Source: Haplosporangium gracile
Taxonomy: Eukaryota > Mortierellomycota > Mortierellomycetes > Mortierellales > Mortierellaceae
DNA length: 10,555 bases
Assembly: GCA_015499985.1 (NCBI GenBank)
Contig: JAAAUF010001193.1
Location: 1 to 10,555, forward strand
Reading direction: 5' to 3'
Shown here: piece after piece, positions 1-8,800 of the stretch
Layout: each line of letters starts with the position of its first letter
Position numbering within the stretch: the first letter of the stretch is position 1
The notes under the pieces: model-generated
Database searches by the model: none
Told to the model about the DNA's origin: nothing
What the model saw: the letters and a program-made list of their open reading frames with translations, nothing else
Translations under genes and position numbers: made by a program

Positions 1-1
1 C

Positions 2-940
2 GCTCAGGCTTATGTCGATGAGCGGCGCTACCGTGTCCAGACCGCAAAAGCGGCTGCCTATATTTCTTCAGGAGATTTCAATATCCAGACTACTGTGGAT
101 GCTCATGTCGATAAGCGGAACTACCATGTCCAGACTATGACTACCACAGAGACTCCTGAGGCAACGTACTCCGCCAAGTTCTGGCCCGAGTACAAACGCA
201 AGCGCGAGCACAAGGACAACACCGAAGTTGAGCTCGCAAACTCCATCGACACCACTGGTTTGTGGAATGTTGTAGAGAGGCGCGCTGACGAGAGTGATCG
301 GAGTCCTACGCCCAGACATACCGCCAGACCGCCAAAGATGTCGACTACGACCAAGTCCAAGCCAAAGACCAAGACCAAGCAGTCTCCCGTCAAACCCACA
401 ATCGCACTCAAACGTCCACCTCAACTTAGCCCTCCGCTTCCACCTCCAGTCCCCACTTCCACTCCCTCTCCCGCTCCGGCCCCGGCTCCAGGCCCCGCTG
501 AGCTGACCCAACCAGTACAGCCTAGGGCCGTCCCAGCCATAATTGCCAACGATGCCGCGGCGACCCCAGAACCATGCCGCTCCGTTACGTTGACCTGGAA
601 GATGTATATCGACAAGTCGGAGGAGTTTCTCCGTTGGCGACACGAGATCTCGTACAGCATCGACAGGGCCGTAGGTAACTCGTTCTCCTTCCTGGGAGGG
701 ATAGTGGTCCAGGACGAGAGTACCGGCAAAATAGGCGAAAGCCTCGAATCTATGACTCATTTTACGCCAGGAGGTGATTTCGGTGTCAAGATTACGCCTG
801 TGGGGAGGGGGACTGGACTTATCTGGTTCTGGAGAGGTCTGACGCGTGTATTTGCGAAGCCGAATAATATTGTGCCATATTCGGGGGATGATATGAAGTA
901 CGGGTATGAGTACTGGGATTGTGTGCCTGCAGCATGGTAG
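2..940 (+). CDS. Unrecognised repeat- and proline-rich protein, 5'-truncated by the window edge
   Basis: The frame is open from base 2 to a TAG stop at 938-940, giving 312 visible residues. No start is assigned because the frame runs off the left edge. The visible N-terminus holds three degenerate 12-residue units, AYVDERRYRVQT (8-43), AYISSGDFNIQT (56-91) and AHVDKRNYHVQT (101-136), separated by 3-4 residues. A charged stretch follows, then a Ser/Thr/Lys-rich linker (about 338-410) and a Pro/Ala-rich tract (about 412-510). The C-terminal 120 residues (from about 581) look folded: they are rich in Trp, Phe and Gly, with an LTWKMYID start and a GYEYWD near the end. I see no signal peptide or membrane helix in the visible part, and I do not recognise the family. 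It runs convergent to TAP42, with 212 bp between the stops. Part of the linker also reads as repeat-like sequence in another frame (see findings), so a frameshift or an unseen intron is possible. Confidence 0.6.
   Translation, partial: AQAYVDERRYRVQTAKAAAYISSGDFNIQTTVDAHVDKRNYHVQTMTTTETPEATYSAKFWPEYKRKREHKDNTEVELANSIDTTGLWNVVERRADESDRSPTPRHTARPPKMSTTTKSKPKTKTKQSPVKPTIALKRPPQLSPPLPPPVPTSTPSPAPAPAPGPAELTQPVQPRAVPAIIANDAAATPEPCRSVTLTWKMYIDKSEEFLRWRHEISYSIDRAVGNSFSFLGGIVVQDESTGKIGESLESMTHFTPGGDFGVKITPVGRGTGLIWFWRGLTRVFAKPNNIVPYSGDDMKYGYEYWDCVPAAW
8..136 (+). repeat. Three degenerate 12-residue coding repeats, 45-48 nt period
   Basis: Within the edge gene, the units at 8-43, 56-91 and 101-136 share the pattern A-(Y/H)-(V/I)-x4-(Y/F)-x-(V/I)-Q-T. 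Units 1 and 3 are closest, both reading VD then a basic run then Y-x-VQT. The array probably continues to the left of the window. Confidence 0.6.
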
Positions 941-1152
941 TAGTATTCAGTATCTCTTATTTCGCGTTAGCTATCCATGCCCAAATATGTATCTTTTCTC
1001 AAAAGGCAAGTGCTGGCACTCGCCCCACATTAGAAAGAAGAAAAAAAAGTCTAATTTTATGATATTTATTACGGTGCAATGTTTCCTTTTACCTGAAAAG
1101 GAAATGTATTGGTGAAATGAAATGAAAAACATAAAATAACAACTATAAACGC
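941..1152. other. Convergent 3' spacer between the edge gene and TAP42
   Basis: This AT-rich spacer holds the 3' ends of two facing genes. On the minus strand an AATAAA hexamer (plus-strand tttatt at 1065-1070) lies about 83 nt past the TAP42 stop and is a plausible polyadenylation signal. An A-rich run at 1041-1048 follows the edge gene. I see no RNA gene or further open frame here. Confidence 0.5.
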
Positions 1153-2615
1153 TTATCCGATGCGACCGCCCTTGTTGCCCCATCCCTTGGGATTATCGTC
1201 CTTGAAGTCATCCCAGTTGCGCGCCTTTATCGTCTCGGCATTGATGGCCTCCTCATCATTATCATCCGCCTCCTTCTTCTTGGGCTCTTCAGTGCCTCCA
1301 GACAAAAAGTTCCCACGCTCCATCTCCTGGTCCAGGTACTCCTCAATCGACATGGTAGGCAAGCTATGGCCTGGACGGAAGACACCCTTCATCATCTCGG
1401 CCCTCTTGTTGGTAATCATAAAGGGTCGGAGAGGACGTCCCTGGGGGTCCATGAGGGGTCCGGTCGCATTCCAGATGGTGCTACTGTCAATGTTGCCGTC
1501 CCTTGCGTCATCCGCAGATCGATTTGCGGCCCGATTGTCGTTCAACCCTTGTGCTGCCTTCCGTTCTGTCATCTGCTGTAACATAGGGATCTCCTGTTGA
1601 ATGCCAACCAGCTGCTCCATGGTTTGAAAGATGGCATACTGAAGGTGAAGAAGGACAAAGTCTCGGTACTGGTCCTCTAGTTCTGAGCTCAACTCGTCCT
1701 CGTATCCACTATTCGTCGTTCCCAAAATCCTGTGAAATTCCTAAGAGAGATAGAGTGAGAATGCGTCAGCGTGTTTGCTTTCAGAATATACTCTTTTCTG
1801 GTAAAATGTAAAAAGAAGCAATATGTGATGGACGAACCTCGATCTGATTCCGCATCTCCTTTTCACGCTTGAATCGCGCAATCTTTTCGCCTCGTCGTGT
1901 GGCAGCGTCCTTGGGTGCGTTGGTCGTAAGCTGCTCCAGGTACTTTTTGTCCGATGGGGTCAGGATGTCGTGTGTTTCGCATTGTAACAAGAAGTGATCC
2001 AAGTGTTCCTGTATTGTCGTGAAGGGATAATGTAGTTAATATATTGGTGGCGTGACGTCCATTGGTGCATCAAAATATACAAGAAAGCTCCAGAATACTT
2101 CAGCCCTTTTTCTCACACCTTGCCACTGTTCAGATCGGTCAGACGGTCAAGGGTCACACGCTTCAGAAATAGTTCTCCAAGGTAGTACTCAGTCAACAAG
2201 AACCTATTACAATACGATGCTGAAGTCCGATCAGTAAAGTGTGCGATGCTTGTGGAGTAATAATTGCAAGTTCTCGAACAATGACAATACCTAAGGTCCT
2301 TGGTACTGATGTCCTCCATGAATTCGTTATCACTGAACAAGCTGAGCTGGCGCACCATCCTGGAGGAAAGTTCGAATCCTCTGATCGACTGGTTTACTTT
2401 TAACTATAGCGTGTTAAAAAAGAGTGCAAGATGTTAGTGACTAGTCGAGAGAGCGGGTGTTAGAGAGAGAGATAGAGAGAGAGAGCAGCGAGAAGGCGCG
2501 TATGTCGTACCTGGTACTCATCAGAGTTTGAGGCGAGGGTTGACTTTTGGATGTCAAGGAAAAGGACTTCGGCCTTCTGGAAGACCTGGGCAAGTGATTC
2601 GTCGTTGCCAGACAT
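1153..2615 (-). CDS. TAP42: TAP42/IGBP1-family PP2A-associated regulatory protein (five exons)
   Basis: The family binds the catalytic subunits of PP2A-type phosphatases in the cytoplasm and, in yeast, links them to TOR signalling. Exons on the minus strand: 2615-2511, 2403-2291, 2203-2119, 2008-1838 and 1740-1153. The introns (107, 87, 110 and 97 nt) all have GT donors and AG acceptors, and all joins keep frame. The product is 353 aa, a typical family length (roughly 340-370). The N-terminal helical domain includes DEYQ (residues 32-35), LSLFS, and the characteristic FLLTEYYLGEL spanning the exon 2/3 join. The helix EHLDHFL opens exon 4, and RGEKIARFKREKEM matches the basic segment of the family. 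The C-terminal signature is clear: RPLRPFMIT (260-268), FRPGHSLPTMSIEEYLDQE (279-297) and WDDFKDDNPKGWGN (334-347). The chosen ATG has A at -3 and gives the expected N-terminus. It is divergent from COX10, with 404 bp between the starts. Exon 5 alone could be mistaken for the whole gene. Confidence 0.94.
2447..2485. repeat. GA/CT microsatellite in TAP42 intron 1
   Basis: Imperfect GA dinucleotide runs lie inside the 107-nt first intron of TAP42. Read on the gene strand they form a CT-rich tract in the intron interior, upstream of the acceptor. Confidence 0.8.
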
Positions 2616-3019
2616 GATGTGCGAGGAATGTGTGTTGTGTTGCGTTGTTTGCTGAAAGAAAGAGTTAAAAGGGCGGATTGCGATGCCATCAACCCTTTTT
2701 CCAGCCCAAAAGACCCTTTGTCTCTCGTCCAGGAACAGTCCCTCTCGAAAGTGGCTTATCTCTAGTCCACACCTTGGATCGACAACCAGACAGGCAGACC
2801 TCGCTTCAATACACACTCCGAGCGCGTTTTTATTATTGCGGGAACTTTTTTTTATTTCTTTGTTCCTCCCTCGGTCGTCTGCTTCCTCCTCCTCCTCCTC
2901 CTCCAACACCCTTCTCCTTCACCACTCCCTATTTTTTTTTCTCACTGCTTTTTCTTCTCTTTTACATACCCAACCACTCCCTTCCTCCCTCTTTCCCTTT
3001 CCGACTCCTCCACAACAGA
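2616..3019. promoter_or_regulatory. Divergent TAP42/COX10 promoter with a long pyrimidine tract
   Basis: These 404 bp separate the two start codons and must hold both promoters and 5' leaders. The COX10 side (about 2846-3008) is a nearly continuous pyrimidine tract on the plus strand. It includes a TCC trinucleotide run (about 2884-2904) and T runs at 2846-2854 and 2932-2940. Pyrimidine-rich stretches just upstream of the start are common in fungal housekeeping promoters. I see no clean TATA or CCAAT box. The COX10 frame stays open through this tract back to an ATG at 2678, but the encoded leader is low-complexity. Confidence 0.6.
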
Positions 3020-4471
3020 ATGCTGCACAGAGTGAATCCATTGATCTCCGGAACGAGGCTGATCAGATCCGAAGGCTCAAGGATCCACTCCCGCCTCTCA
3101 AGTACATGCACCCACTCCCTCCACAGACTCCAGAACGAGTCCCCTCTGGCTCTTCTTCGGGGCGCCGGTCGCCAGGGCACCGCCCTTAGAGGATCCCGGA
3201 TCATGTTCACGCGCGCTTCCTTCTCCTCCCACAATGGCTCAGCAGCTGTCTTCCCAACAGGAGCAAACAACATCTTTTCAAGAGATAGTCAGGACCAGGA
3301 TGACAGTGCAACCAGCAGCAGCACAGCAGGATTCTTCACAACTAGCAGCTTCGCATCAGCATCATCATCACTAGTGCCCGAAGGGTTCCAGGACTATAAC
3401 ATCCGCTGGAAGGAGGTCAAGATGCCAACATTGACGGGAGTGGTGCCCATCTACATGGATTTGGCCAAGGCACGTCTCGGGGCCCTGGTAACGCTGACGA
3501 CGATGAGCGGATACGCCATGACCCCAGCAGCAGACGACCTGTCGACACTCTTCTCACTAACGGTTGGAACCGCGCTCTGCATCACCTCGGCCAATGCCTA
3601 TAATCAGTTTGTGGAACCACCGTACGATGCACAAATGTCGAGGACACGGAACAGAGTTTTGGTCCGCAAGGCGGTCTCACCATTGCATGCCTGGTCTTTT
3701 GCAACGGCAACGGGACTCGGAGGCGTCGGAATTTTGGCTACGATGGTCAACCCCTTGACGGCAGCCCTCGGAGCAGCCAATTTGGTCCTCTATGCAGCCG
3801 TCTACACACCCATGAAACGCATGTCGATCGCCAACACTTGGGTCGGAGCGGTTGTCGGAGCACTCCCTCCCATGATGGGCTGGGCTGCATGTACGAATGC
3901 ACTCGATCCGGAAGCGTGGCTCTTGGGTCTGCTCCTTTACGCCTGGCAGTTTCCCCACTTTAACTCTTTGGCATGGAACCTTCGTGCGGACTATTCCAAG
4001 GCCGGCTACCGTATGATGTCCGTCACGGATCCCAAGCTCAATGCCCGTGTCAGTCTTCGGTACTCGCTCGCTCTGATCCCTTTAGTCACCTTGGCTCCCT
4101 ACCTGGACATGACGACCTGGTGGTTCGCGGTTGACGGCAACATTGTCAACGCGGTCATGTTGGCGGGTGCAGCCAACTTTTGGCGGAAGAGGGACGACAA
4201 GAGCGCGAGACAGCTGTTCTTTGGAAGTTTGATCTACCTGCCCATCGTTCTTGCATTGATGATGTTGCACAAGAAGGTCAAGAAGGCGGAGGATGAAGCT
4301 GACGCTAATGCCACTAATGCTGCTTCTTCTGCTGCTGCTGCCTTGACATCTGTGAGCACCTCGTCCGCTGTTGTGGAAGAGGACGATGATGAGTATGAAT
4401 ATGTCGATGTCGATGAGGACGACGATGAGGAGCCTCGTACGAGCACCATAAGTGTACACAAGAAGCCCTAA
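3020..4471 (+). CDS. COX10: Protoheme IX farnesyltransferase (heme O synthase), mitochondrial
   Basis: The enzyme adds a farnesyl group from farnesyl diphosphate to heme B to make heme O, the first step towards the heme A of cytochrome c oxidase. It sits in the mitochondrial inner membrane. The ORF is a single exon of 483 aa (yeast and human proteins are roughly 440-460). The start at 3020 has A at -3 and yields an Arg/Ser-rich N-terminus with no acidic residue in the first 17 positions, consistent with a mitochondrial targeting sequence. A Ser/Thr-rich linker follows (about residues 80-120). The UbiA-type prenyltransferase core starts near residue 140. Its first Asp-rich motif is NQFVEPPYD (195-203) followed by RTRNR (208-212). 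The second motif region is WQFPHFN (309-315) with ADYSKAGYRMMS (323-334). Several hydrophobic helices are visible. The last 33 residues form an acidic tail (EEDDDEYEYVDVDEDDDEE, 453-471) that I do not know from the family. It is convergent with the HIG1 gene. Confidence 0.96.
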   Translation: MLHRVNPLISGTRLIRSEGSRIHSRLSSTCTHSLHRLQNESPLALLRGAGRQGTALRGSRIMFTRASFSSHNGSAAVFPTGANNIFSRDSQDQDDSATSSSTAGFFTTSSFASASSSLVPEGFQDYNIRWKEVKMPTLTGVVPIYMDLAKARLGALVTLTTMSGYAMTPAADDLSTLFSLTVGTALCITSANAYNQFVEPPYDAQMSRTRNRVLVRKAVSPLHAWSFATATGLGGVGILATMVNPLTAALGAANLVLYAAVYTPMKRMSIANTWVGAVVGALPPMMGWAACTNALDPEAWLLGLLLYAWQFPHFNSLAWNLRADYSKAGYRMMSVTDPKLNARVSLRYSLALIPLVTLAPYLDMTTWWFAVDGNIVNAVMLAGAANFWRKRDDKSARQLFFGSLIYLPIVLALMMLHKKVKKAEDEADANATNAASSAAAALTSVSTSSAVVEEDDDEYEYVDVDEDDDEEPRTSTISVHKKP

Positions 4472-4739
4472 TGGTGCCGTCCCTGTAAAAAATAAAATAA
4501 AAAAATCATAACCCTCCGCTACGTATTCTAGCTATCATTCTCTCAATTGCTCACTAATGAGATCCCGCTTGCTTCCTTCTCACATTTTTTCTCGGGAACG
4601 ATAAAAGAGGAAAGAAGAAACCGACTTTATGTACATGTAGAGTAGAAATGAAAACAACAATAACAAAAAAAAAAAGGTAAATAATAAAAGTGCGCCAAAG
4701 AGGACATCCAAATGACCTTCTCACTTTTCTGGTTTACTT
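4472..4739. other. Convergent COX10/HIG1 3' spacer
   Basis: This 268-bp AT-rich spacer lies between two facing stop codons. An AATAAA hexamer at 4491-4496, 20 nt after the COX10 stop, is a candidate poly(A) signal, and a second lies at 4683-4688. There is an A11-12 run near 4665-4676. I see no clear AATAAA on the minus strand for the HIG1 gene, and no further gene. Confidence 0.5.
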
Positions 4740-5350
4740 TTACACGTTCTTCTCTTGCTGGTACTGGTCCAATGCAACCATTCGGTTCTGCTCGATAGCG
4801 AGTCTCTCTTCCTTGCGCTTGTTATCATAGAACATGCCTCCTCCGAGAAGGGCAGCAAGAGTGAAGAATTGGAAGCCGACACGAGCTCTGAACATGTGTT
4901 GGGCAAACTCGCGGCGTCCCGTCCTGACTCCGTAACTTGCTCCAACGAACGCGGCAATTGTCAGACCCACACCTGTTATTCATCGTGAACAAGAGAGAGT
5001 GAAAAAGAGAATTGTGTATTAGTGGAGGCGTGAATGAAAAAGTGTTTCCTTTGGGTGTTTTGTTGATCAGCGAACTTGTGAGAGAGGTCTCACACACGTG
5101 AGGGGTAGCTCGGCAATGGTGCGAGGCGCTGTTTGTCCAGAAGAGAGAGAGAGTGTGTGTGTATGTGCGGTGTGTGTGCTGCTTGCAGTATTCACAAAAA
5201 AGGTGAGCGATGTATATTCTTGAAAGTGAGTAACTGATTTGGTGAGTAAGAGGACTTGCCTGCGGCAACGACTTTGTTCTCGCGGAAGAGTCTCTTGACC
5301 TTCTCCATTGCGGTCTCGGTTTCCTCATCGTAATAGTATTCCTCGGCCAT
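4740..5350 (-). CDS. HIG1-domain mitochondrial inner-membrane protein, RCF1-like (two exons)
   Basis: HIG1 proteins associate with cytochrome c oxidase and complex III-IV supercomplexes in the inner membrane. Exons on the minus strand are 5350-5260 and 4972-4740, giving 107 aa. The start MAEEYYYDEETET has an ideal context (ACC before ATGG). Residues 15-27 form a basic amphipathic segment. Helix 1 spans about 28-46 (VVAAGVGLTIAAFVGASYG). The conserved loop RTGRREFAQHMFRARVGFQ follows, and it contains the type 1 HIG signature Q-x3-R-x-R-x3-Q at Q55, R59, R61 and Q65. Helix 2 is about 66-79. A charged tail, probably coiled or helical, ends the protein. It is shorter than yeast Rcf1 (about 160 aa) and closer to animal HIGD1 proteins, so RCF1 orthology is likely but not certain. 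The exon 1/exon 2 join needs a GC donor. It faces COX10 tail to tail and is divergent from RAD54. Confidence 0.91.
4973..5259 (-). other. GC-AG intron of the HIG1 gene, with compound GA/GT microsatellite
   Basis: Exon 1 ends CAG and the intron begins GCAAGT, an exact GC-type donor. It ends AACAG at 4977-4973. Joining gives ...KVVAA-G-VGLTIAAF..., which restores the HIG1 helix in frame with the Gly codon split across the junction. At 287 nt it is about three times as long as the other introns here. A compound microsatellite lies at about 5142-5179 (GA run then GT run on the plus strand), and a CACGTG palindrome lies at 5094-5099. Confidence 0.82.
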
Positions 5351-5852
5351 GGTGAGTATGTGTGTATTGTTGATGCGTGTTTAAAAAAGAGAGCGAGGAG
5401 TGGGGTGTGTCTCCCGACAAAGGGTGTATGTGTGTTACCGTGACAGTCACAGTCGATTGTAGTGCGATAATGCGGTTCAAAAGCAGAAAGAAGCGAATAG
5501 GGAAAGGAGGAGAAGTCTTTGAACTGCGTTTGGTTGGTGAGGTCTAAGCAACATAAGTGCGAAATCTGGTCGTCGTAAGCGCAGTTCGTACTCTTCATCA
5601 TGAAAGCAAAAGGAAAAAGTAGGGAAAGTGGGGCAGAGGTGATGCTGAAGATAGCTTCAAGGAAGAACAGGCATCCCATCATGGTCAAACGAAAATGCCC
5701 GTTCACTTCAGGAACAAACAAATTATCTCTTGATTGCCACTGTGACCGTCAATGATTTGACGAAAACACGCCCACTTGCTCAAGTTCTCTCTTTCTCACG
5801 TATTGTCAACCCTTTTGTTCTTCGTCGCCACCATCACCACAATCCTCCCGCC
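5351..5852. promoter_or_regulatory. Divergent HIG1/RAD54 promoter region
   Basis: These 502 bp separate the two start codons. The HIG1 leader is CA-rich on its own strand. The RAD54 leader is rich in C and T, with CCACCATCACCAC just upstream of the start. A near-palindrome, GTGACAGTCAC, lies at about 5439-5449. I see no ACGCGT cell-cycle box and no obvious TATA box. No RNA gene is visible. Confidence 0.5.
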
Positions 5853-8800
5853 ATGAAGCGCACTTTCTCAGGAATCTCCCTCAAGAGGCCTTTGGCCAAA
5901 CTTTCATCAAGCCAAGACAGTCAAGACGACATCACTAACAATAGCCAGAACATCGCCAATAACGACAACAGCAGCCAACAACGGCACTCCTCATCACAAG
6001 AATATAGCGCCACCAAAACCAGGAATGCGGTCTTTGACCACGTCTTTGTCGAAATACCCTGTCTCAAAGAAATAGCCACACCCGGGCCCAAGACTATCTT
6101 GAAAAAGCTTCCAGGAGTTAAGTCACCCAACCAAAAGAAGGTTGAGTTCGTGGAGGACTCGGAGGGTTCCTTGAGCGACGCAGACGACGACGACTATGAC
6201 GATGACTTTGAGCGGGACAAGGAAAACAGAAACGATGTCACAGTACCCAATATCCCTGTCAAAGCCTCGCCACCGATACCTGTGTCAAAGCCCGTGTCAA
6301 CACTAGCTCCATCCATCAAGAAACCACCACCTACCGCCGCCACATCTCCACCGCTAACGCCACCAGATGCTGAGCCAACAAAAGCAAAGGCCAAGACATC
6401 TCCAACAAAGCCAGTGAAGACGCCGACAGCAAAGCCAACATTGACATCTACACCTAATCCTACACCAAAACCCGCACCCGCAAAGGTGCAAGTCGAGGCA
6501 GATCCGGAAGACGAAGATGAGGACATGTATGATGGTGACGCAGGAGATGACGACAGTGGATCAGATTTTGACTCGGACGGAGGCGGTCGCAAGCGAGTCA
6601 AGACAGGGCGGACAACTCAAGCCATGATCAAGGCGTCTCTGCCTCAAGCGACTACCAGGGCAACACGTTCAGGTCGGGCGCCTCTCTCATCCATCAAAGT
6701 GACCATTTCGTCAAAGCCGCTCCCAACCGCCAAACCATTACAGCCCAGCACCAAATCATTGACAGCACTCGGGAAGCGATTCAAGGTCCCAACATTTACG
6801 GATCCCAGCAAGGCACCAGCACAGGCTCGATCTTCAGGACTTACACTTGGAACGAAACGGCGACCACAAGTTGATGCTAAGTCTGCTCACGACTACACCG
6901 TGGAAGGTTCTATTATCCTGCATGATCCAGCTTGGGCACAATTGGACGAAGCGCAACGGGAGGAGGAGAAACTGTTAAAGGCGTCTCAGGAGGGCGCCGA
7001 GCCTGCCGACGGGGACTCTGTTCAGCAGGTCATCATCCCTAAAAAGGAAAAGGCTAAGTCCAAGTCGATTGCAGAGATGCTGGGACTCGTCAAGCCAAAG
7101 GAGCAGCCAAAAGTCCACGTTGTTGTAAGTAGATACTTCGCAGTCTTATGGATCGTGATTCACTTTTTGTTTTATTTTTGATGATGATAAATTAACAAAT
7201 CCAAATATTTCTGTGACGTAGGTGGATCCTGTGCTTGGACGAGTTCTACGCCCCCATCAAGTCGAAGGAGTCAAGTTCATGTACAAGTGCACGACTGGCG
7301 CAACTATGCCCAATGCCTTTGGATGTATCATGGCGGACGAAATGGGTCTCGGCAAAACGGTATGCGCTCAATGTCAGAGATTTTCTGGCCGCAAAGATGT
7401 TGTATCAAAATACATTCATTAACAGTGATGATATTCTATCTTTGAATTTAGCTTCAATGTATTACACTTCTTTGGACGCTGCTGAAGCAGTCGCCGGATT
7501 TCGGAAAGGGCACGATCGAAAAGTGCATTATTTGCTGTCCGTCGTCGCTTGTTAAGAACTGGGCGAACGAGATTGTCAAATGGCTGGGACCGGGAAAGAT
7601 TGGAGTGCTGACATGCGACGCCAAGGGAACTAAGGAGGATACTAACAACATGATGAGGCAGTGGGCGTCAGCAAGGCAGAGGATGGTGGTGAACCCAGTC
7701 TTAATTATCAGTTATGAGAGTTTGCGGATGTATGCGCCGATCCTTGCACAAACCCCGATTGGACTGATGCTCTGCGACGAGGGTCATCGTCTGAAGAACT
7801 CTAGTAAGTCTTTAAACAAATGGATTTTGACCGTCTCACGCCACCAAAATGCCAATAGTCATGTTGATCAATCCTTTTCTATAAATAGGTTCACAAACGT
7901 TCATAACACTGAACGAGTTGAATGTACAGAGGCGTGTCATCTTGTCAGGAACACCTGTCCAGAACGACCTCTCGGAATACTTTTCGTTGCTCAATTTTGC
8001 CAATCCAGGACTTTTGGGTACAACGATGGAGTTCCGCAAGAACTATGAGCTTCCTATTTTACGCGGACGCGACTCGGAAGCAACGGACAAAGAACAAGAG
8101 ATCAGTAACCAGAAATTGGCGGAGCTGTCAGGTGTCGTGAGCAAGTTTATCATTCGCCGCACCAACGATATCCTGTCAAAATACTGTACGTGTTTCTGCT
8201 TTGTCCTGCAAAGGTGCTTTATAATTTTCTGATTATGTCTGTTATTTACATATACACTCTCTTCAAATTTGATGATTTATTAGTGCCAACCAAGTACGAG
8301 CATGTGGTGTTCTGTCAGCTTTCACCTTTCCAGTTGAGTTTGTACAAGCACTTTGTCAACTCCAAGTCGATTCAGAGGCTGCTGCGTGGACAAGGCTCGC
8401 AGCCGCTCAAAGCAATCGGACTGCTCAAGAAACTATGCAACCACCCTGACCTCTTGGATTTACCTGACGATCTTGAGGGATGCGACAATTTGCTACCTGC
8501 CGACTATCAGACCAAGAACTCCAAGAAACCCTTGTCCCGCGGGGGAATTCTGGTGCAGCCCGAGTTTTCTGGCAAGATGCTTGTCCTGGCGAGGATGCTC
8601 GCTAAGATCAAGAAGGATACCAACGACAAGATTGTTCTCATCTCGAATTACACCCAGACCCTCGACATCTTTGAGAAACTCTGCCGTCAGAACCAGTAAG
8701 TCAGCTCTGTCTATGCATCTATGGTTGCGAAGGTTTCTTTATTTTAAACATTGAAGGTTCCGTGCTTATAAAGTCTATCGTTTGATTTCGATAGGTACGG

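Noticed and set aside
2008..2119. A possible missed mini-exon between TAP42 exons 3 and 4
   Set aside because: The exon 3/4 join looked short against yeast. However, the joined DRLTDLNSGKEHLDHFL aligns as one continuous family helix and the phases match, so no extra exon is needed.
4825..5721. A 298-codon open frame on the minus strand across the HIG1 gene and its promoter
   Set aside because: It reads HIG1 exons 1 and 2 in the wrong frame and passes through the intron microsatellite. Its sequence is His/Thr/Ser-rich with no domain, while the spliced HIG1 model gives a clear family signature.
6194..6601. A 135-codon minus-strand frame antisense to the RAD54 N-terminus
   Set aside because: It is a shadow of the acidic and Pro/Lys-rich coding sequence. 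The Gly/Val/Ser bias follows directly from the complementary codons.
7804..7888. Possible readthrough or disruption of RAD54, because the frame breaks repeatedly between 7125 and 8794
   Set aside because: Every break coincides with a GT donor and AG acceptor 85-99 nt apart, and splicing restores the RAD54 motifs. This is normal intron structure, not a pseudogene.
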